The notes under the pieces were generated by a model. The model saw nothing but the letters and a program-made list of their open reading frames with translations. It was not told the DNA's origin and did no database searches. A program made the translations under genes and the position numbers. A stretch of 64,000 nucleotides of DNA from a virus, in IMG/VR virus record IMGVR_UViG_3300007735_000794, positions 34,069-98,068 of that record; one strand, given 5' to 3'. This document shows positions 42,901 to 53,097 of this stretch, one piece after another (within the stretch, counting starts at the first letter, position 1; every line of letters starts with the position of its first letter).

Positions 42901-43368
42901 GCGCCACTTAATACTTTAGGACAAGACGTAGAAATAAATGACGATACAAGATTTTCAATAGAATATTCTGTAGTCAAAGCATTAAATGAAGACATGATTG
43001 GCATGTTTGGGAATACACAAACTCTAGACGAAGCGCTGGGTCAGCAATCATTCTTGTTTGACAGCGAGTATAATGAATTACAAAATCTATCTTACATTTA
43101 TTTTAATAGATTGACAGACAAGATTGACATTAGACGCTATTTAGAATTATTCAAGTGGTTTGACAATTCATTGACAGCGCTTTTAAATCAATTCATTCCA
43201 AGAAAAGTGAATTTTTTGGGTGTCAATTATGTAGTTGAATCGCATATGTTAGAAAGACACAAACACAGATACTTGTATGACAAGCAATATCTTGGAACGC
43301 AAAGAACAAAAGCTGATTTGACAAGCAAACATATTGACGTGCTTACAGGCAGCTTGAGGCGATTTTAA
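39919..43368 (+). CDS. Large tail protein with two LamG-like domains
   Basis: This 1149-residue protein has two concanavalin/LamG-like domains. One at about 165-340 has F-S-F-D-T-F-V-K, S-W-V-H-I-T-A-Q-I and S-G-S-I-D-E-F-R-Y-F. The other at about 670-890 has G-S-F-T-I-E-N-T-V-K-F and D-G-L-M-S-Q-F-R-F-W. The helical stretch between them (about 460-580) includes an F-Y-G-K-N-L segment. Such domains bind sugars, so it may form part of the baseplate rim or fibre attachment. It starts by TAATG overlap. Confidence 0.65.
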   Translation: MRSKTGKRPSFGSSDSAITKGAVFKNIKNADISHINTINTSSFRYDPAGTGIKSTQEIPVDYSDFANHVFFNSARSKVDVAFDTIINNFPYDSKRSEIEDFLDGLTGFERYVYDSFPKNVGYLNFSGSTQTLPAEGTYIIVNDAKSINFPQLNSVDCGVAVLDPLTSSFSFDTFVKIPAQINDNQVITQRNSTSAAVTLAISSSNSTTACNVLMLVSSASDAYVVASGSILKDSWVHITAQIEEENGAKRAAIYLNGSCSYVSSDKQDFGTLNFNGQPLLIGSGTTHTILDYSFAPKTTYSGSIDEFRYFNTQRTLQQINSYDTREIYSNSGSLVAYFKFNEPSGSYRGNNVVLDSSGNKLHSYITFFSSSLRVTGSSPLVNEDVSLNPILFANHSDITTLNETLLDDASAYDNDNPNFIIKLIPQHYLTQGAQASGFKNIDQNIGNPYTATSIPGTGVLQKPQTIISFLLLYAKFFDEIKMLLDYFTHVNYVELDDAESAIDKFLPFVADYYGIDLPNFFSNTTPEQFFYGKNLSNDYSISTQSLKEVRYQIWRRILGNFTELVQSKGTRSSIKGAILATGIIPENFFNIREYGGPTTRNLSTLRQQTQETSQMLDMSGSSAVIVPVINGRFFARFPHIISPFLSSSRTEPGYPIISGTFIQTGSNYISNCKSDGLLTSGSFTIENTVKFNTTTQHSNTQSIVRLNTTGSQMPCRTMSCILNLTYNHDSTVESGSINLKVRPSKSTVSPILDLNLTGVNLFNGEKWYVSCGRVRNDLTSSLSSSYFIHAGYNEDQTSFTYFTTSSFFNENVGASGENMFEALDDDYNASGSFITIGSQSYTVTGSLFLNVSESFTQTHFDGLMSQFRFWSKATNEDEAKEHIRNFRSLGVINPQDNFNFIKNTSGSFERLRIDANIDQATTSSDALGNITIFDFSQNNMHLSGSGFEFSKKILKNELFVINRISPNFDLLQTDDKVRVRSLLDTSNSSTYTAQAPLNTLGQDVEINDDTRFSIEYSVVKALNEDMIGMFGNTQTLDEALGQQSFLFDSEYNELQNLSYIYFNRLTDKIDIRRYLELFKWFDNSLTALLNQFIPRKVNFLGVNYVVESHMLERHKHRYLYDKQYLGTQRTKADLTSKHIDVLTGSLRRF

Positions 43369-44091
43369 ATGACACCTTTCAAAGACACAAGCATTTCTCT
43401 AATTGATGGCGAAGAGCAACAAATCTTGGTCGCGCCAAAAGCTGACACTGTCGCATTTGATTCATATCGACAGGGTAGTGAAGTCACTCTCGTAAATTAT
43501 TTTATGAGATCGACGCTACCTTATATGTCATCAAAAGGTCTAAAAAATAGCACACTCAACACAAGAGTAGTTCCAGAGCTTGAAGCAAATGATCTCGGAC
43601 AAAATATCTTAACAACGCAACAAGTGCCCTTTGAAGATGCATCTGATAGATTGACTGCTGCAGAAATATTAAGCGCAAATGCAACACAAAACTATGATGA
43701 TGAAAGAAATGATGCATTCTCAAATGATGGAAAGATAACTGTTTTTTCTGATGATGGAAAAGTTGAATTGTTTTTGCTTCCTCGATCGCTAAATTCAAAA
43801 GGCTTCAAAGCATCACTAATAGAAATAAGCAGCGAAACATTCAAAAATAGCACAGTACAATCACAATTATTCTATGATTGTGTTGATCAAATAAACACAA
43901 TACCAGTGCAGGGTTATACTGTTAACAATCAAACAACTGACCCATTCAAAGAAAAAGATTTGACAAATGATTTTTATCAAAAAATAGAATATTCATATAT
44001 CGGACAAGATGAAAGAACATATTCACGTGGATGGTCATATGGCACATCAGCAGGAACAGACTCTATTGCATTTGGTGGTTTGTTAAGATGA
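43369..44091 (+). CDS. Putative tail structural protein
   Basis: This 240-residue acidic protein has no recognised domain. It is probably extended at the N-terminus, and the C-terminus is Tyr/Gly-rich (Y-S-R-G-W-S-Y-G). It lies without gap after the LamG protein gene and is coupled by ATGA (44088) to the next tail gene, so a virion role is inferred from the operon. Confidence 0.55.
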   Translation: MTPFKDTSISLIDGEEQQILVAPKADTVAFDSYRQGSEVTLVNYFMRSTLPYMSSKGLKNSTLNTRVVPELEANDLGQNILTTQQVPFEDASDRLTAAEILSANATQNYDDERNDAFSNDGKITVFSDDGKVELFLLPRSLNSKGFKASLIEISSETFKNSTVQSQLFYDCVDQINTIPVQGYTVNNQTTDPFKEKDLTNDFYQKIEYSYIGQDERTYSRGWSYGTSAGTDSIAFGGLLR

Positions 44092-46508
44092 AATCAAGAA
44101 TTTTAAACATATCACCAAGAACACAATTGCGCGCAGATGACGCAAAAACAGGATCGTATCCTACGATTGATAGATTTTGTGACAATAGAACGACATTTAA
44201 TAACGACAACAAAGTGTTCGATGACGGATCTACGACGCTGTTCAATACACAAACTGTTCTAATGCCGTATAACACGCCGCTAGCGAAAGCAATCACAACA
44301 AACTTCAAGACAGGGTCGATTCAGATTTCGAAGCCTATTACAAAAGGTACACAATTCTTAAAGCAATTTCAAGAAACTGTAATATCTCCATTCGATGAGT
44401 CGCGCAATCCTGCATGGCAATTAACAAGCAGAGAAATAACAGGTTTGAATGAATCTATCTGGCCTGGATTTTCATCATCTATTGCTGACAAACTAGTCAT
44501 ACCAATCGATATCACAGCAGCATCTGAAAGGAAAATTTACAAGATGTCGTCTGCAAGATCAACAAATTCGCAGTTTCCAGAAGGATCGGGATTTGTCTAC
44601 TATAACTTTCAAAGAAAAATGTGGGAAGACATAGGATTAAGGGACCCAATAACAAACACGGCGACAACATATGATTATGTTTTTAATCACGCAGGCGGCT
44701 ACATGCTTCGTGATGTCAATATAAAGAGCTATATGTGTCAATTTACACCTTCGCCATGCGTATCGATATCAACATCCTTATCGTCGACATCTTCGCTTCA
44801 ATCGCTCGGATATGATAAAATTGGTATTCCCACATCATATTTTGATGCACCAAATGCTTCAAGATACCATGCAACATCAAGTCAAACATTAAAATTGTCT
44901 AATTTTATTTCAAAGCCATTCGTATTGGAAAAAATATACGTAGAATTGCCAGTGATTGGAACAAGAACACAAGATGCACAAACGTCTGGACCGCTAAAAT
45001 CGGGTGCTGTTAAAGACATAACAAATCATGTCTTTTTTATGTATCGTCAAAATAGAACAACACCATACAAAGATACGTTAACAGACATATCGTCAAGCAT
45101 TAGATCGCTTGTAGCGAATGAATCATTTTGCTTTTTTAATTCATCATCGATCAATGGCGGAAACAACCCAATTCACTCGGCAATTCAGCGATTTGAACAT
45201 GGGCAAGACTTAAATACTGCATCAGTATCATCTGTGACGGGTAGCTTGAAATTTACATTCAGACCGCGTGTTTACAATCAGTTGATAAACGCAGTATCGA
45301 TGTATCCTGCTGAGAGTTCATTTGGAACAAATCAAAAAATGATCGGCATACAGCACTATTGGGCCGGAGGCTCAAAAGGAACGATGATAGAAAACGGAAA
45401 AGCAAACTATAGCGTTTCAAGTGATACAGACATTGTAAATTACAACACACAAGTAAAAAATGATGTAACATCATCAGAAAATCCGAGAATTCTTGCGACT
45501 GCAGTTGCAGACCCACGTCCATTTAAATCTTCGTTCTGGAAAGCAAATAATCAAGTAAAGACAAATACATTCTTTACGGGCTCTGGCACATTCAATGTTG
45601 GAGTAACAACAGACACTATAGATTATTATAGAGAAACGCCCTACATTTTGTTTCCAGATGACGAGTTGATCTTTGGACTTGACTGTGGGTTTATGACGCT
45701 TATATCGTCATCATATGATACAGCATCATTTGCAAGTACACATGCTATTCGTGGGCAAGATAATTCATTTTTGAATATAACTGGCTCGTATTTGACAATT
45801 CCCGCTACAAATGCAAGAATCTTGTTGTATGGCTCAACTATAAAAATGGGTGCAGAAAAACTCCCAATCTTAAACCAAAAATTAACGTCAAATGCAATTC
45901 ATGAAACAATCCACGAAGAAATTACAGATACATATGACACACATGAAAGAATACTAAATTCGGGCTCATATCTTGATAATTGGATGAGAGGATCGATTCT
46001 TGAAGGAAATGCAAGAAGAATAAAATGTGATGTAAGCAGTTCAGCATATCCATTTCGTAGATTCAATAGATTCGTAACAATGAGATGTTTTTCTGAGCGC
46101 GCAGTTTCATTGACATATACGCATTTTACGTCTGTCTTCAATAGAAATCATTTCGGGCATTCGAGAGATATGCTAGAGCAACGAAAAGATTCGAAATCAA
46201 TCAACTACAGTTATGTTGAGAAAGGAACAAATCAAATCAACTTTAACAAAATTACGTCAACAGTGGCAGTGTCAAGTCCCGCAGTTTGTAAATTTGTTTC
46301 ACAATCATCTGATCTTGTTATTTCTGCAAGTGATACAAGATCTTGTAATCTAAGCACAGAGTTCACATGCTCATTACCATTCTTTGATGGCATTGCAATG
46401 AACAGATCAGAAATTTCATTCAATGCAAATTCACCATTCGCGCCTCAGACTGCAGTTCTTAATAAAGCATCTTCACTTTTGTCTTCGACACAAAATAACA
46501 ATAGATAA
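44088..46508 (+). CDS. Large beta-rich tail structural protein
   Basis: The frame is open from 44031, but the ATG at 44088 gives the usual overlap with the previous stop (ATGA) and an 806-residue product. It is Ser/Thr-rich, strand-rich and without a recognised enzyme motif; stretches such as Y-Y-N-F-Q-R-K-M-W-E-D-I suggest a binding sandwich. Its position in the baseplate block makes it a virion component, perhaps a peripheral baseplate or fibre-linking protein. Confidence 0.6.
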   Translation: MKSRILNISPRTQLRADDAKTGSYPTIDRFCDNRTTFNNDNKVFDDGSTTLFNTQTVLMPYNTPLAKAITTNFKTGSIQISKPITKGTQFLKQFQETVISPFDESRNPAWQLTSREITGLNESIWPGFSSSIADKLVIPIDITAASERKIYKMSSARSTNSQFPEGSGFVYYNFQRKMWEDIGLRDPITNTATTYDYVFNHAGGYMLRDVNIKSYMCQFTPSPCVSISTSLSSTSSLQSLGYDKIGIPTSYFDAPNASRYHATSSQTLKLSNFISKPFVLEKIYVELPVIGTRTQDAQTSGPLKSGAVKDITNHVFFMYRQNRTTPYKDTLTDISSSIRSLVANESFCFFNSSSINGGNNPIHSAIQRFEHGQDLNTASVSSVTGSLKFTFRPRVYNQLINAVSMYPAESSFGTNQKMIGIQHYWAGGSKGTMIENGKANYSVSSDTDIVNYNTQVKNDVTSSENPRILATAVADPRPFKSSFWKANNQVKTNTFFTGSGTFNVGVTTDTIDYYRETPYILFPDDELIFGLDCGFMTLISSSYDTASFASTHAIRGQDNSFLNITGSYLTIPATNARILLYGSTIKMGAEKLPILNQKLTSNAIHETIHEEITDTYDTHERILNSGSYLDNWMRGSILEGNARRIKCDVSSSAYPFRRFNRFVTMRCFSERAVSLTYTHFTSVFNRNHFGHSRDMLEQRKDSKSINYSYVEKGTNQINFNKITSTVAVSSPAVCKFVSQSSDLVISASDTRSCNLSTEFTCSLPFFDGIAMNRSEISFNANSPFAPQTAVLNKASSLLSSTQNNNR

Positions 46509-46516
46509 TTAAAGAT

Positions 46517-46783
46517 ATGCTGCTTTCACATTCAAAATTGTCTCGATTGATTCGCGAAGTTCTCACATTAAACAATGAAATGTTATCTGCGATTATTGCA
46601 AATTTGTATGAGATCGCAGGTTATCACAACACAAAAAAAGATTTACTAGAAGATAAAGATTTCATTGCGCAACTAGCACAATCATCAAAAATAGCTTCGC
46701 AAATGAGCGAAAGCGAATTTGGCAATCTTATCAACAGCACATTCGAACAATACGATCTAAAAGAGCCAAATGATGCTGAGTGA
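46517..46783 (+). CDS. Small protein with targeting-like N-terminus
   Basis: This 88-residue helical protein starts L-S-R-L-I-R-E-V-L, like the packaged proteins at 4164-11092, with I-R-E as a possible cut. The rest is a short acidic helical domain. It interrupts the tail genes, which suggests a minor virion protein. No family is recognised. Confidence 0.5.
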   Translation: MLLSHSKLSRLIREVLTLNNEMLSAIIANLYEIAGYHNTKKDLLEDKDFIAQLAQSSKIASQMSESEFGNLINSTFEQYDLKEPNDAE

Positions 46784-46803
46784 GCTAGCGATGATGACTA
46801 GCT
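46783..46803 (+). other. Small inverted repeat after a stop codon
   Basis: AGCTAG (46783-46788) pairs with CTAGCT (46798-46803) across 9 bases, just after the stop of the 88-residue gene. No T tract follows, so it may be a message-processing or weak termination hairpin, or chance. Confidence 0.3.
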
Positions 46804-46826
46804 TAAACGAGAAATAAGAGGGATAA

Positions 46827-47792
46827 ATGTCTGGTATATTAAACAAAAAGACAAGAATCATGGACGTCATAATGACGCAAGAAGGTAAGCGCCAACTTGC
46901 AGCAGGTGATTTTCAAGTAAAATATGCTTCATTTACAGATGGCGGAACATTTTATGACAAAACCTCAATTTCGGGCTCATATGACGAAGCACAAGATAGA
47001 TTGTATTTTGAGGCATGCAGCTATCCATTCGATTCGATAACAATAGAAGCGAATGATCACGGAAATGTTCTATCACAGAACATAAGCGTCAATAACGACG
47101 GATCAAGAATAATCGTAGCAGATGGAAAAATTCTAATTGCAAGTAGCAGCAGAAATCCCATCATTAATAACGCTGCATCAGACTCATCTTATGCGTCATT
47201 TGTCAATGAAATCATTAAAAGTACAACATCAAACTTCAAAAAACAAAGAATCATTGCATCACGAGATCCGCTTGATGACTCAGATGAGTTTTTATTGTCA
47301 ACAGGCTCAATTAGCTTAACATATGGAAATAGTGGGCCAATCGTGGGAGAAGAACTTATACCTCGTCTTGATCAAGCACCCTCGCTTTTCACACACAAAC
47401 GCTTTTCAAATTCGTTAAATTTTCAATATTTGCCACCTATTGTGAATACACGCACGGGATCAATACAGCTGGGCAAGTACACAGATATAAAAACAACTGA
47501 AAGTTACACATTTGAAGATTTGATGACTGATCTTAGCGGGTCGACTACGGGAATTAAAAAACCACACAAGACAATAAACTTTGATATAACAACTACAACG
47601 AATGATATTACAATTCAAGCATTTGAAACAAACAGCGAGTATCTTAAAAAGCTTGACGTTGTTGACTTTGGCGAATTTAAATCTAATAGCAATACATCTT
47701 CAAATTCAAGAGTTCTTTTTTTGGGAAAGGTTTTTGTAGATAAGTATAAAACGCCAACGTTTGCAAATATATTCACAATTGTTTTGGAGTAA
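46827..47792 (+). CDS. Tail structural protein, paralogue of 54945-55637 at N-terminus
   Basis: This 321-residue protein begins I-M-D-V-I-M-T-Q-E-G-K-R-Q-L-A-A-G-D-F, then Y-A-S-F-T-D-G. The 230-residue protein at 54945 has I-D-A-V-L-T-D-I-G-R-A-K-L-A-Q-G-N-F followed by F-A-F-G-D-D, so the two share a conserved N-terminal domain of about 55 residues that looks like an assembly module. The remainder is beta-rich. A GAGGG ribosome site precedes the ATG. Confidence 0.6.
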   Translation: MSGILNKKTRIMDVIMTQEGKRQLAAGDFQVKYASFTDGGTFYDKTSISGSYDEAQDRLYFEACSYPFDSITIEANDHGNVLSQNISVNNDGSRIIVADGKILIASSSRNPIINNAASDSSYASFVNEIIKSTTSNFKKQRIIASRDPLDDSDEFLLSTGSISLTYGNSGPIVGEELIPRLDQAPSLFTHKRFSNSLNFQYLPPIVNTRTGSIQLGKYTDIKTTESYTFEDLMTDLSGSTTGIKKPHKTINFDITTTTNDITIQAFETNSEYLKKLDVVDFGEFKSNSNTSSNSRVLFLGKVFVDKYKTPTFANIFTIVLE

Positions 47793-47794
47793 AG

Positions 47795-49735
47795 ATGCCA
47801 AAAATTCTAATTCAAAACAATCAAAAAATTGAGTTCATAAAAAACAGCGCAAGAATAATCAATCATTATGAAAATAGCAACGGGAAAATATACTTTACGT
47901 ATGAAATAAAATTCAATACATCAGAAAGCAAGCTAAATGAGCAGTTGTTCGTGGGTGCATCATTCACAAATCCAATAGAAAAGCAACAAAGCATGTTTTC
48001 AAAAAACAAAAATCAAGCAACTAAGACTGCATTAGACGAAATCAAAGACTTTGATAGCAAGCGTTTTGCGTCGCTAAATTCAAAAGAAAAGTCATACGTT
48101 ATGAAAAAATCGATTGATTCAAATGCACTAAAACAAAAAATAATTCAATTTGATATTGAGTACACAAATTCATCATATCGAAATATGTTCATATTTGTCT
48201 ACGTTCAACATGGTAATGTGCAAGAGATACTCGCTTCTATAACAATAGACACATCAGAGCTTATAAAATGGTATGAATTACCATACAGCGATTTCAATAT
48301 ACACACAGACATTGTAAAGAATCATATGCGAAGAATTATTGTGAAATCAAATGACAAGAGAATCAAAAAATTTATCATTTTTACAAACGAATATTATGGT
48401 GCAAATGATTCGCAAAAAGACACATCATTGAAAACGCAAGAAATGATTGTCAAAAATAACATTGCATCAATTGACTTATTTGAAAAATCTAGCACTGCAA
48501 AACAGTACAGAATCGTACCTGTATCGTTTTTAAATGATACAATGCTAAGTCAATATAATGCAGTAGATGTTAATCAAACTGAGCTAAATAATGCAGATTG
48601 TATCATTTACCCAATTAACGTTTCTTCTAACAATGCAATAATTTGTATTACGTCACTGCCAAAAAATTGTATAACAGCATATCTTGTAAGAAAGAATCTA
48701 ACACAAAAAGAGTTATTGTATTCAATTATAAATTTTGCAACAACAAGAAGTGCAGAAACGATTCAATTTGAAGACATGACAATCAATGCATATAATTCAT
48801 ATGATTATCGCGTCATTTTTGAGATGTATGATGGATCAAAAATGACGTCAACAGCAAACTGCGTTATAAGACCGCAGTTGTTAAACGAAATTGCAATACT
48901 CACAGTCGATCAGACAAATGAAACAATTGAGAATAATAATATTGCGAGAACATTCTCAGTAAGCGTTGAATACACACAATCATCAAGCACAAGTAAAATT
49001 GTTAATGATTTGAAAAAGTTAGGAATTGATAATTTATTTCAAAATGAAATTAAAAATCTTTCAACGCAGCTTGATCCACTAATCGGAATCTTTGTTACGA
49101 AGACAAATATCACATTGGGCACAGAAGAAAGAATTGGTATATTCGAAAAAGGTGAAATTAAATTAACAGACTCTACAAATTATGATATTGTTTATAGATT
49201 TGAGATTTGCCTGAAAACAGTTCCAGACATGATAGAAGAAATTGGTACGTCATCAGACTTTGTTAATTACAATGATAGCAATCGATTGACTGTTTCGTCA
49301 AATGTTCTTACAATGCGAGCATTTGATAATAAAGAAAACTTTACACAGAAATTTTATAGCAAAAAAATGCAAGAGACGGGTGCATTACAATACGGAAAGA
49401 CAAAGAATTCAAATACGACCGGTGTTGAATCAGGTAGAACAAATATTTTTCAAACTCTATTTTATAAAAATAGAAAAAAACAGCCTACGATTGTTTCAAC
49501 AAGAATATTAGACAAGGGAAATGGTACGATTTTATCGTGGAATGCATCAAACCTTGACAGCGTTGACAAATTTGAAATTCACAATAGCAAAGGGAGAATT
49601 GCAAATTGCATAGCAGATACTAATATTGATACGTACTACGCAACGACTAGAGAAAGCATCAATGAAAAATACTTAGTTAAAGCAGTCTTAAAATCGGGCG
49701 GAACGATCATAAAGGAATTTGAAAATGAAACCTAA
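47795..49735 (+). CDS. Tail structural protein with Fn3-like C-terminus
   Basis: This 646-residue protein is mixed alpha/beta. Its last 85 or so residues (G-T-I-L-S-W-N-A-S-N-L-D, then K-F-E-I-H and Y-L-V-K-A-V-L) look like a fibronectin type III domain. Internal segments such as A-Y-L-V-R-K-N and Y-D-Y-R-V-I-F may be further Fn3-like sandwiches. It overlaps the next gene by 11 bases, which suggests coupled translation of two interacting subunits. Confidence 0.55.
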   Translation: MPKILIQNNQKIEFIKNSARIINHYENSNGKIYFTYEIKFNTSESKLNEQLFVGASFTNPIEKQQSMFSKNKNQATKTALDEIKDFDSKRFASLNSKEKSYVMKKSIDSNALKQKIIQFDIEYTNSSYRNMFIFVYVQHGNVQEILASITIDTSELIKWYELPYSDFNIHTDIVKNHMRRIIVKSNDKRIKKFIIFTNEYYGANDSQKDTSLKTQEMIVKNNIASIDLFEKSSTAKQYRIVPVSFLNDTMLSQYNAVDVNQTELNNADCIIYPINVSSNNAIICITSLPKNCITAYLVRKNLTQKELLYSIINFATTRSAETIQFEDMTINAYNSYDYRVIFEMYDGSKMTSTANCVIRPQLLNEIAILTVDQTNETIENNNIARTFSVSVEYTQSSSTSKIVNDLKKLGIDNLFQNEIKNLSTQLDPLIGIFVTKTNITLGTEERIGIFEKGEIKLTDSTNYDIVYRFEICLKTVPDMIEEIGTSSDFVNYNDSNRLTVSSNVLTMRAFDNKENFTQKFYSKKMQETGALQYGKTKNSNTTGVESGRTNIFQTLFYKNRKKQPTIVSTRILDKGNGTILSWNASNLDSVDKFEIHNSKGRIANCIADTNIDTYYATTRESINEKYLVKAVLKSGGTIIKEFENET

Positions 49736-52700
49736 TTTGTCATTTACAACTGGCAAAGAATCAATCGCGAGTCCTGTTGACATATCGACAGGAAAAAGCT
49801 TCACTGTAAAAAGAGACTTGCGCACAAAAAGTGCATCGTCAACAGCGGCAAACGATGCATTGACAATAAACAAATCAGGATATGATGAGTTTATATCAAA
49901 AAAAGGCGTGAATTCAGCAGTGCCAACTGTATTATCAATAGTTCCGCTTAAACAGCGTGAAGTAGAAAAATCAATTATAAACATACAACACACGCTAAAC
50001 AAGACGACATTGACTGACGTTCAAAATATCATTATGAACACAACGTCTTCATTTTCACAAAATGAACTTGCAGAATTTGACGCTGGTTTTACTGATAATT
50101 TTAAGGGAACTGTTGAAAAAATATCTGCTGTTTATAAAGCTAAAGCAGACTATCTTTCATTTATTTCTAATTTAACAACGCTTGCAACATCTGATGTTGA
50201 AACATGGATTTTGCTAAACCCTGTAATAGAATCAAAAAATTCTTCTTATACAATTGATTTTTCTGTTAAAAATACAAGTGGAATCAAATCGTCTCTTACG
50301 CTTGACACGTGGCTCAAAGATGAGTTGCATGTCAATGACATCGCTGGGCGATTTAATATCACAAAAATGCTGCAAGCGCTTAGAAATAGCTACGCAATGC
50401 TAAGGATGGGCGATATTAGTTCAGTTCAGTCAACAGATTCTACATTTAAGCTTGAAAAAGTAAAAAATGATGTATACGAGCAGTCAGTCAATTTTTTGAA
50501 TTCAATATACGATAAGTCAATTACATTGTCAAATTCAAGTCTAGAACAGATGATTGATAATTCATTATCAATACTCAGCAAAGATGTAAGTTTACAATTT
50601 TCAAGTGGATTTTCAGGCGAAGGCGAAAATGTCAAAAGTCAATTCGCATCATTGCTGGGAAATGTTGCAAAGCACAACTATGAACAAGACCTCACATCAG
50701 ACAAAAACTCAGGCGTATTTTTTGATCTTTTGAATCAAAAAAGCAACAATAAATTTGTGTTAAGCATTGACAACAACCTTACATCGCAAGATTCTCTTAG
50801 CAAGTATATTAATGCAGATCAACATTATCTGATTGGACCTCTTTCGACAAATTTGAAATTGATGAATGAACGTCTTACAGAATTTCAAGGGAATTATCAA
50901 AAGATTTATGATGGTTTGAATTCATTAAAATCAAAAATGCAACTCAATAATGACGCAAGAGTATTTTTTGCATTTTTCAAAAGTCTTTCTTCATATTGCG
51001 ATAAGACTTTTATGACAGAAATTCCTGCACATGAAATGTTAAATAGCATGACACGATTTTTAATTTTTCAACAATCAATAACAAATTTTGACTTATTACG
51101 ATCAGTTTTAAGAATAATGATGTTTAGAGACAGACTGCGAAATGCGCAAGACTACGAGCAAGATGAAACGAAAGCAGACGTCTTGCGTGCAAAGTCAAAA
51201 GCACAAATAAAGGGATTGTGCAAAAAAATTGCTTTATCCCAATTTGGGCTTAAAGAAGGCGCAAAAGCAAACACATATTCGCCCGATGATTTATGCATTT
51301 CAAATGCATCAAAAATATTTACTTCAAAAATAGGCGGAACATCATCAACATTGGACGATTCGCCACAAACAATCGAATTAACTGATACACAAATTCGTGA
51401 TGCATATCAAGACTTATTTGATGCACTAATTGTTGAAGATTACACACAATTTGACATTTTTTATGATGCTGCAAAATCACTTGAAGGTACAGGTTACAGC
51501 ATTACGTCTACGCAAATGACAAATGATGACCCACTCACAGCAAAAGTAGGAATAGTCGATCAATTCATTAACTCAAATAGAGACCACAGAGCTATTACTT
51601 TCTTTATTAAAGCGATGTTGTGGTTTAAGAATTTGCAAACTATTGATGGCAATGCATCATTTTACTGTGCTAATTCATTGTCAAACAATGCTTATTCGTC
51701 GACAGATAGCGGAGCGTCTTCTGTCGTTTCTACGTTAACTGTTCAATTTAACTATGATGTAACATTTTTTGCAAGAATGCAAGCAATAATTGACACATTA
51801 ATTTCATTGCCAAATGTTATGACAAGTCAAGATCTAGAACTAGCAAGAAAAACTGCTACATTCAAGTCTGTCATTGATTCAAACAAGTCAATCAAGTCTG
51901 ATATCGAAAAAGAGGCAACTACTCTTGCAACAACACTCGGATTCACTAATTATGAGAATGTTACAATAAGCGACAAAGGCACGCTTGAATTGATCGAAAC
52001 GTTAACAGACGAAATTTGGACATTGTATGATAAAAATATCGCTGTATTGCTTGATTCAATCTTAAAACCTGTAATAAAGAAGTCACAATACGTTTATGAA
52101 ACATTTGAATATATGACAAATTACTTGTCAAAAACAATATCATTGTTAGAAATCGCATCTAGCGCTGCAAGTAGCTATATTTCATCATATGGCGAAAATA
52201 TTTCAACACTTTACACAAACAATGCTTTGTCATTATTGAAAAATATAGAAGAAAACGGGCTTAACACAACGAAAGATTTGAATCTTTACACGCGCAGCAT
52301 GTTTCAAGATGACACATACTTGAAGGGTATGTTGACATATGCTAATAACGCGCTACCAAACACCGAAGACAGTTTTGTTGTGATTGTAGGAATTCCATAT
52401 GGAATGCTTGAAAGAATGGGTTCATACAGGCAAAACATTGAAAGAAATGTAAATGTAAAATTGACATTCAGAGACATAAATCTAGGAACAAAGACAATTT
52501 ATGAATTAACAACAACTTATCCAGCGTCATCTTTTATTAATGAATATACACAGAAGTATAGCACAAATGATTATGCAAGCAATAATGCATTAATTGATGC
52601 AACAAATTTATTTTATCTTGATATCAATGAATCAATCATAATTGATGATTTCACATCAAATGAAGCAAAAACAAATGAGTTAAAATCAAAATCAGTAATT

Positions 52701-53096
52701 GAATATTTGAAAATTCTGTACGGCATTGATTTTAGTCAGCAGTCATTTGTGCAAAATGATAACGTGAATGTTGATAGCGACTATATTAATACAAAAAATT
52801 CAATTGAAAAAGTGACGACAACTCTTAAGAAGTTGAATCTCGATGATTTAATCTTGTCAAGATATACAAATGCTGTAAGTAATTCTGCAGGATTTAAAAA
52901 ATCAACATTGCAAAAACAAGCTTTACAAGGTCCTGTTTTTGATAAAATAATTGCGATTCCAATTGATGGCGATTTGTTGCGTGCTTCAAATATCGAATAC
53001 TTAAATGATATGATAACAACAATCGACATGTCATTTGGTAATGAAATTACGCAAAATACAATCGATATTCAACGCACAATAAGTGTAAGGGGTTAG
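49725..53096 (+). CDS. Very large helical tail/baseplate protein
   Basis: The ATG at 49725 is preferred to the TTG at 49719; the product is 1123 residues. It is largely helical, with coiled-coil stretches (about 330-420 and 690-800) and no recognised enzyme motif. Length and helicity recall a tape-measure protein, but hydrophobic segments typical of one are not obvious and it lies among baseplate genes, so a baseplate or fibre scaffold is as likely. Confidence 0.55.
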   Translation: MKPNLSFTTGKESIASPVDISTGKSFTVKRDLRTKSASSTAANDALTINKSGYDEFISKKGVNSAVPTVLSIVPLKQREVEKSIINIQHTLNKTTLTDVQNIIMNTTSSFSQNELAEFDAGFTDNFKGTVEKISAVYKAKADYLSFISNLTTLATSDVETWILLNPVIESKNSSYTIDFSVKNTSGIKSSLTLDTWLKDELHVNDIAGRFNITKMLQALRNSYAMLRMGDISSVQSTDSTFKLEKVKNDVYEQSVNFLNSIYDKSITLSNSSLEQMIDNSLSILSKDVSLQFSSGFSGEGENVKSQFASLLGNVAKHNYEQDLTSDKNSGVFFDLLNQKSNNKFVLSIDNNLTSQDSLSKYINADQHYLIGPLSTNLKLMNERLTEFQGNYQKIYDGLNSLKSKMQLNNDARVFFAFFKSLSSYCDKTFMTEIPAHEMLNSMTRFLIFQQSITNFDLLRSVLRIMMFRDRLRNAQDYEQDETKADVLRAKSKAQIKGLCKKIALSQFGLKEGAKANTYSPDDLCISNASKIFTSKIGGTSSTLDDSPQTIELTDTQIRDAYQDLFDALIVEDYTQFDIFYDAAKSLEGTGYSITSTQMTNDDPLTAKVGIVDQFINSNRDHRAITFFIKAMLWFKNLQTIDGNASFYCANSLSNNAYSSTDSGASSVVSTLTVQFNYDVTFFARMQAIIDTLISLPNVMTSQDLELARKTATFKSVIDSNKSIKSDIEKEATTLATTLGFTNYENVTISDKGTLELIETLTDEIWTLYDKNIAVLLDSILKPVIKKSQYVYETFEYMTNYLSKTISLLEIASSAASSYISSYGENISTLYTNNALSLLKNIEENGLNTTKDLNLYTRSMFQDDTYLKGMLTYANNALPNTEDSFVVIVGIPYGMLERMGSYRQNIERNVNVKLTFRDINLGTKTIYELTTTYPASSFINEYTQKYSTNDYASNNALIDATNLFYLDINESIIIDDFTSNEAKTNELKSKSVIEYLKILYGIDFSQQSFVQNDNVNVDSDYINTKNSIEKVTTTLKKLNLDDLILSRYTNAVSNSAGFKKSTLQKQALQGPVFDKIIAIPIDGDLLRASNIEYLNDMITTIDMSFGNEITQNTIDIQRTISVRG

Positions 53097-53097
53097 A

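Noticed and set aside
49725-53096. Tape-measure protein
   Set aside because: Size and helicity fit, but hydrophobic segments are not obvious and the neighbours are baseplate genes; left as an unknown tail protein.
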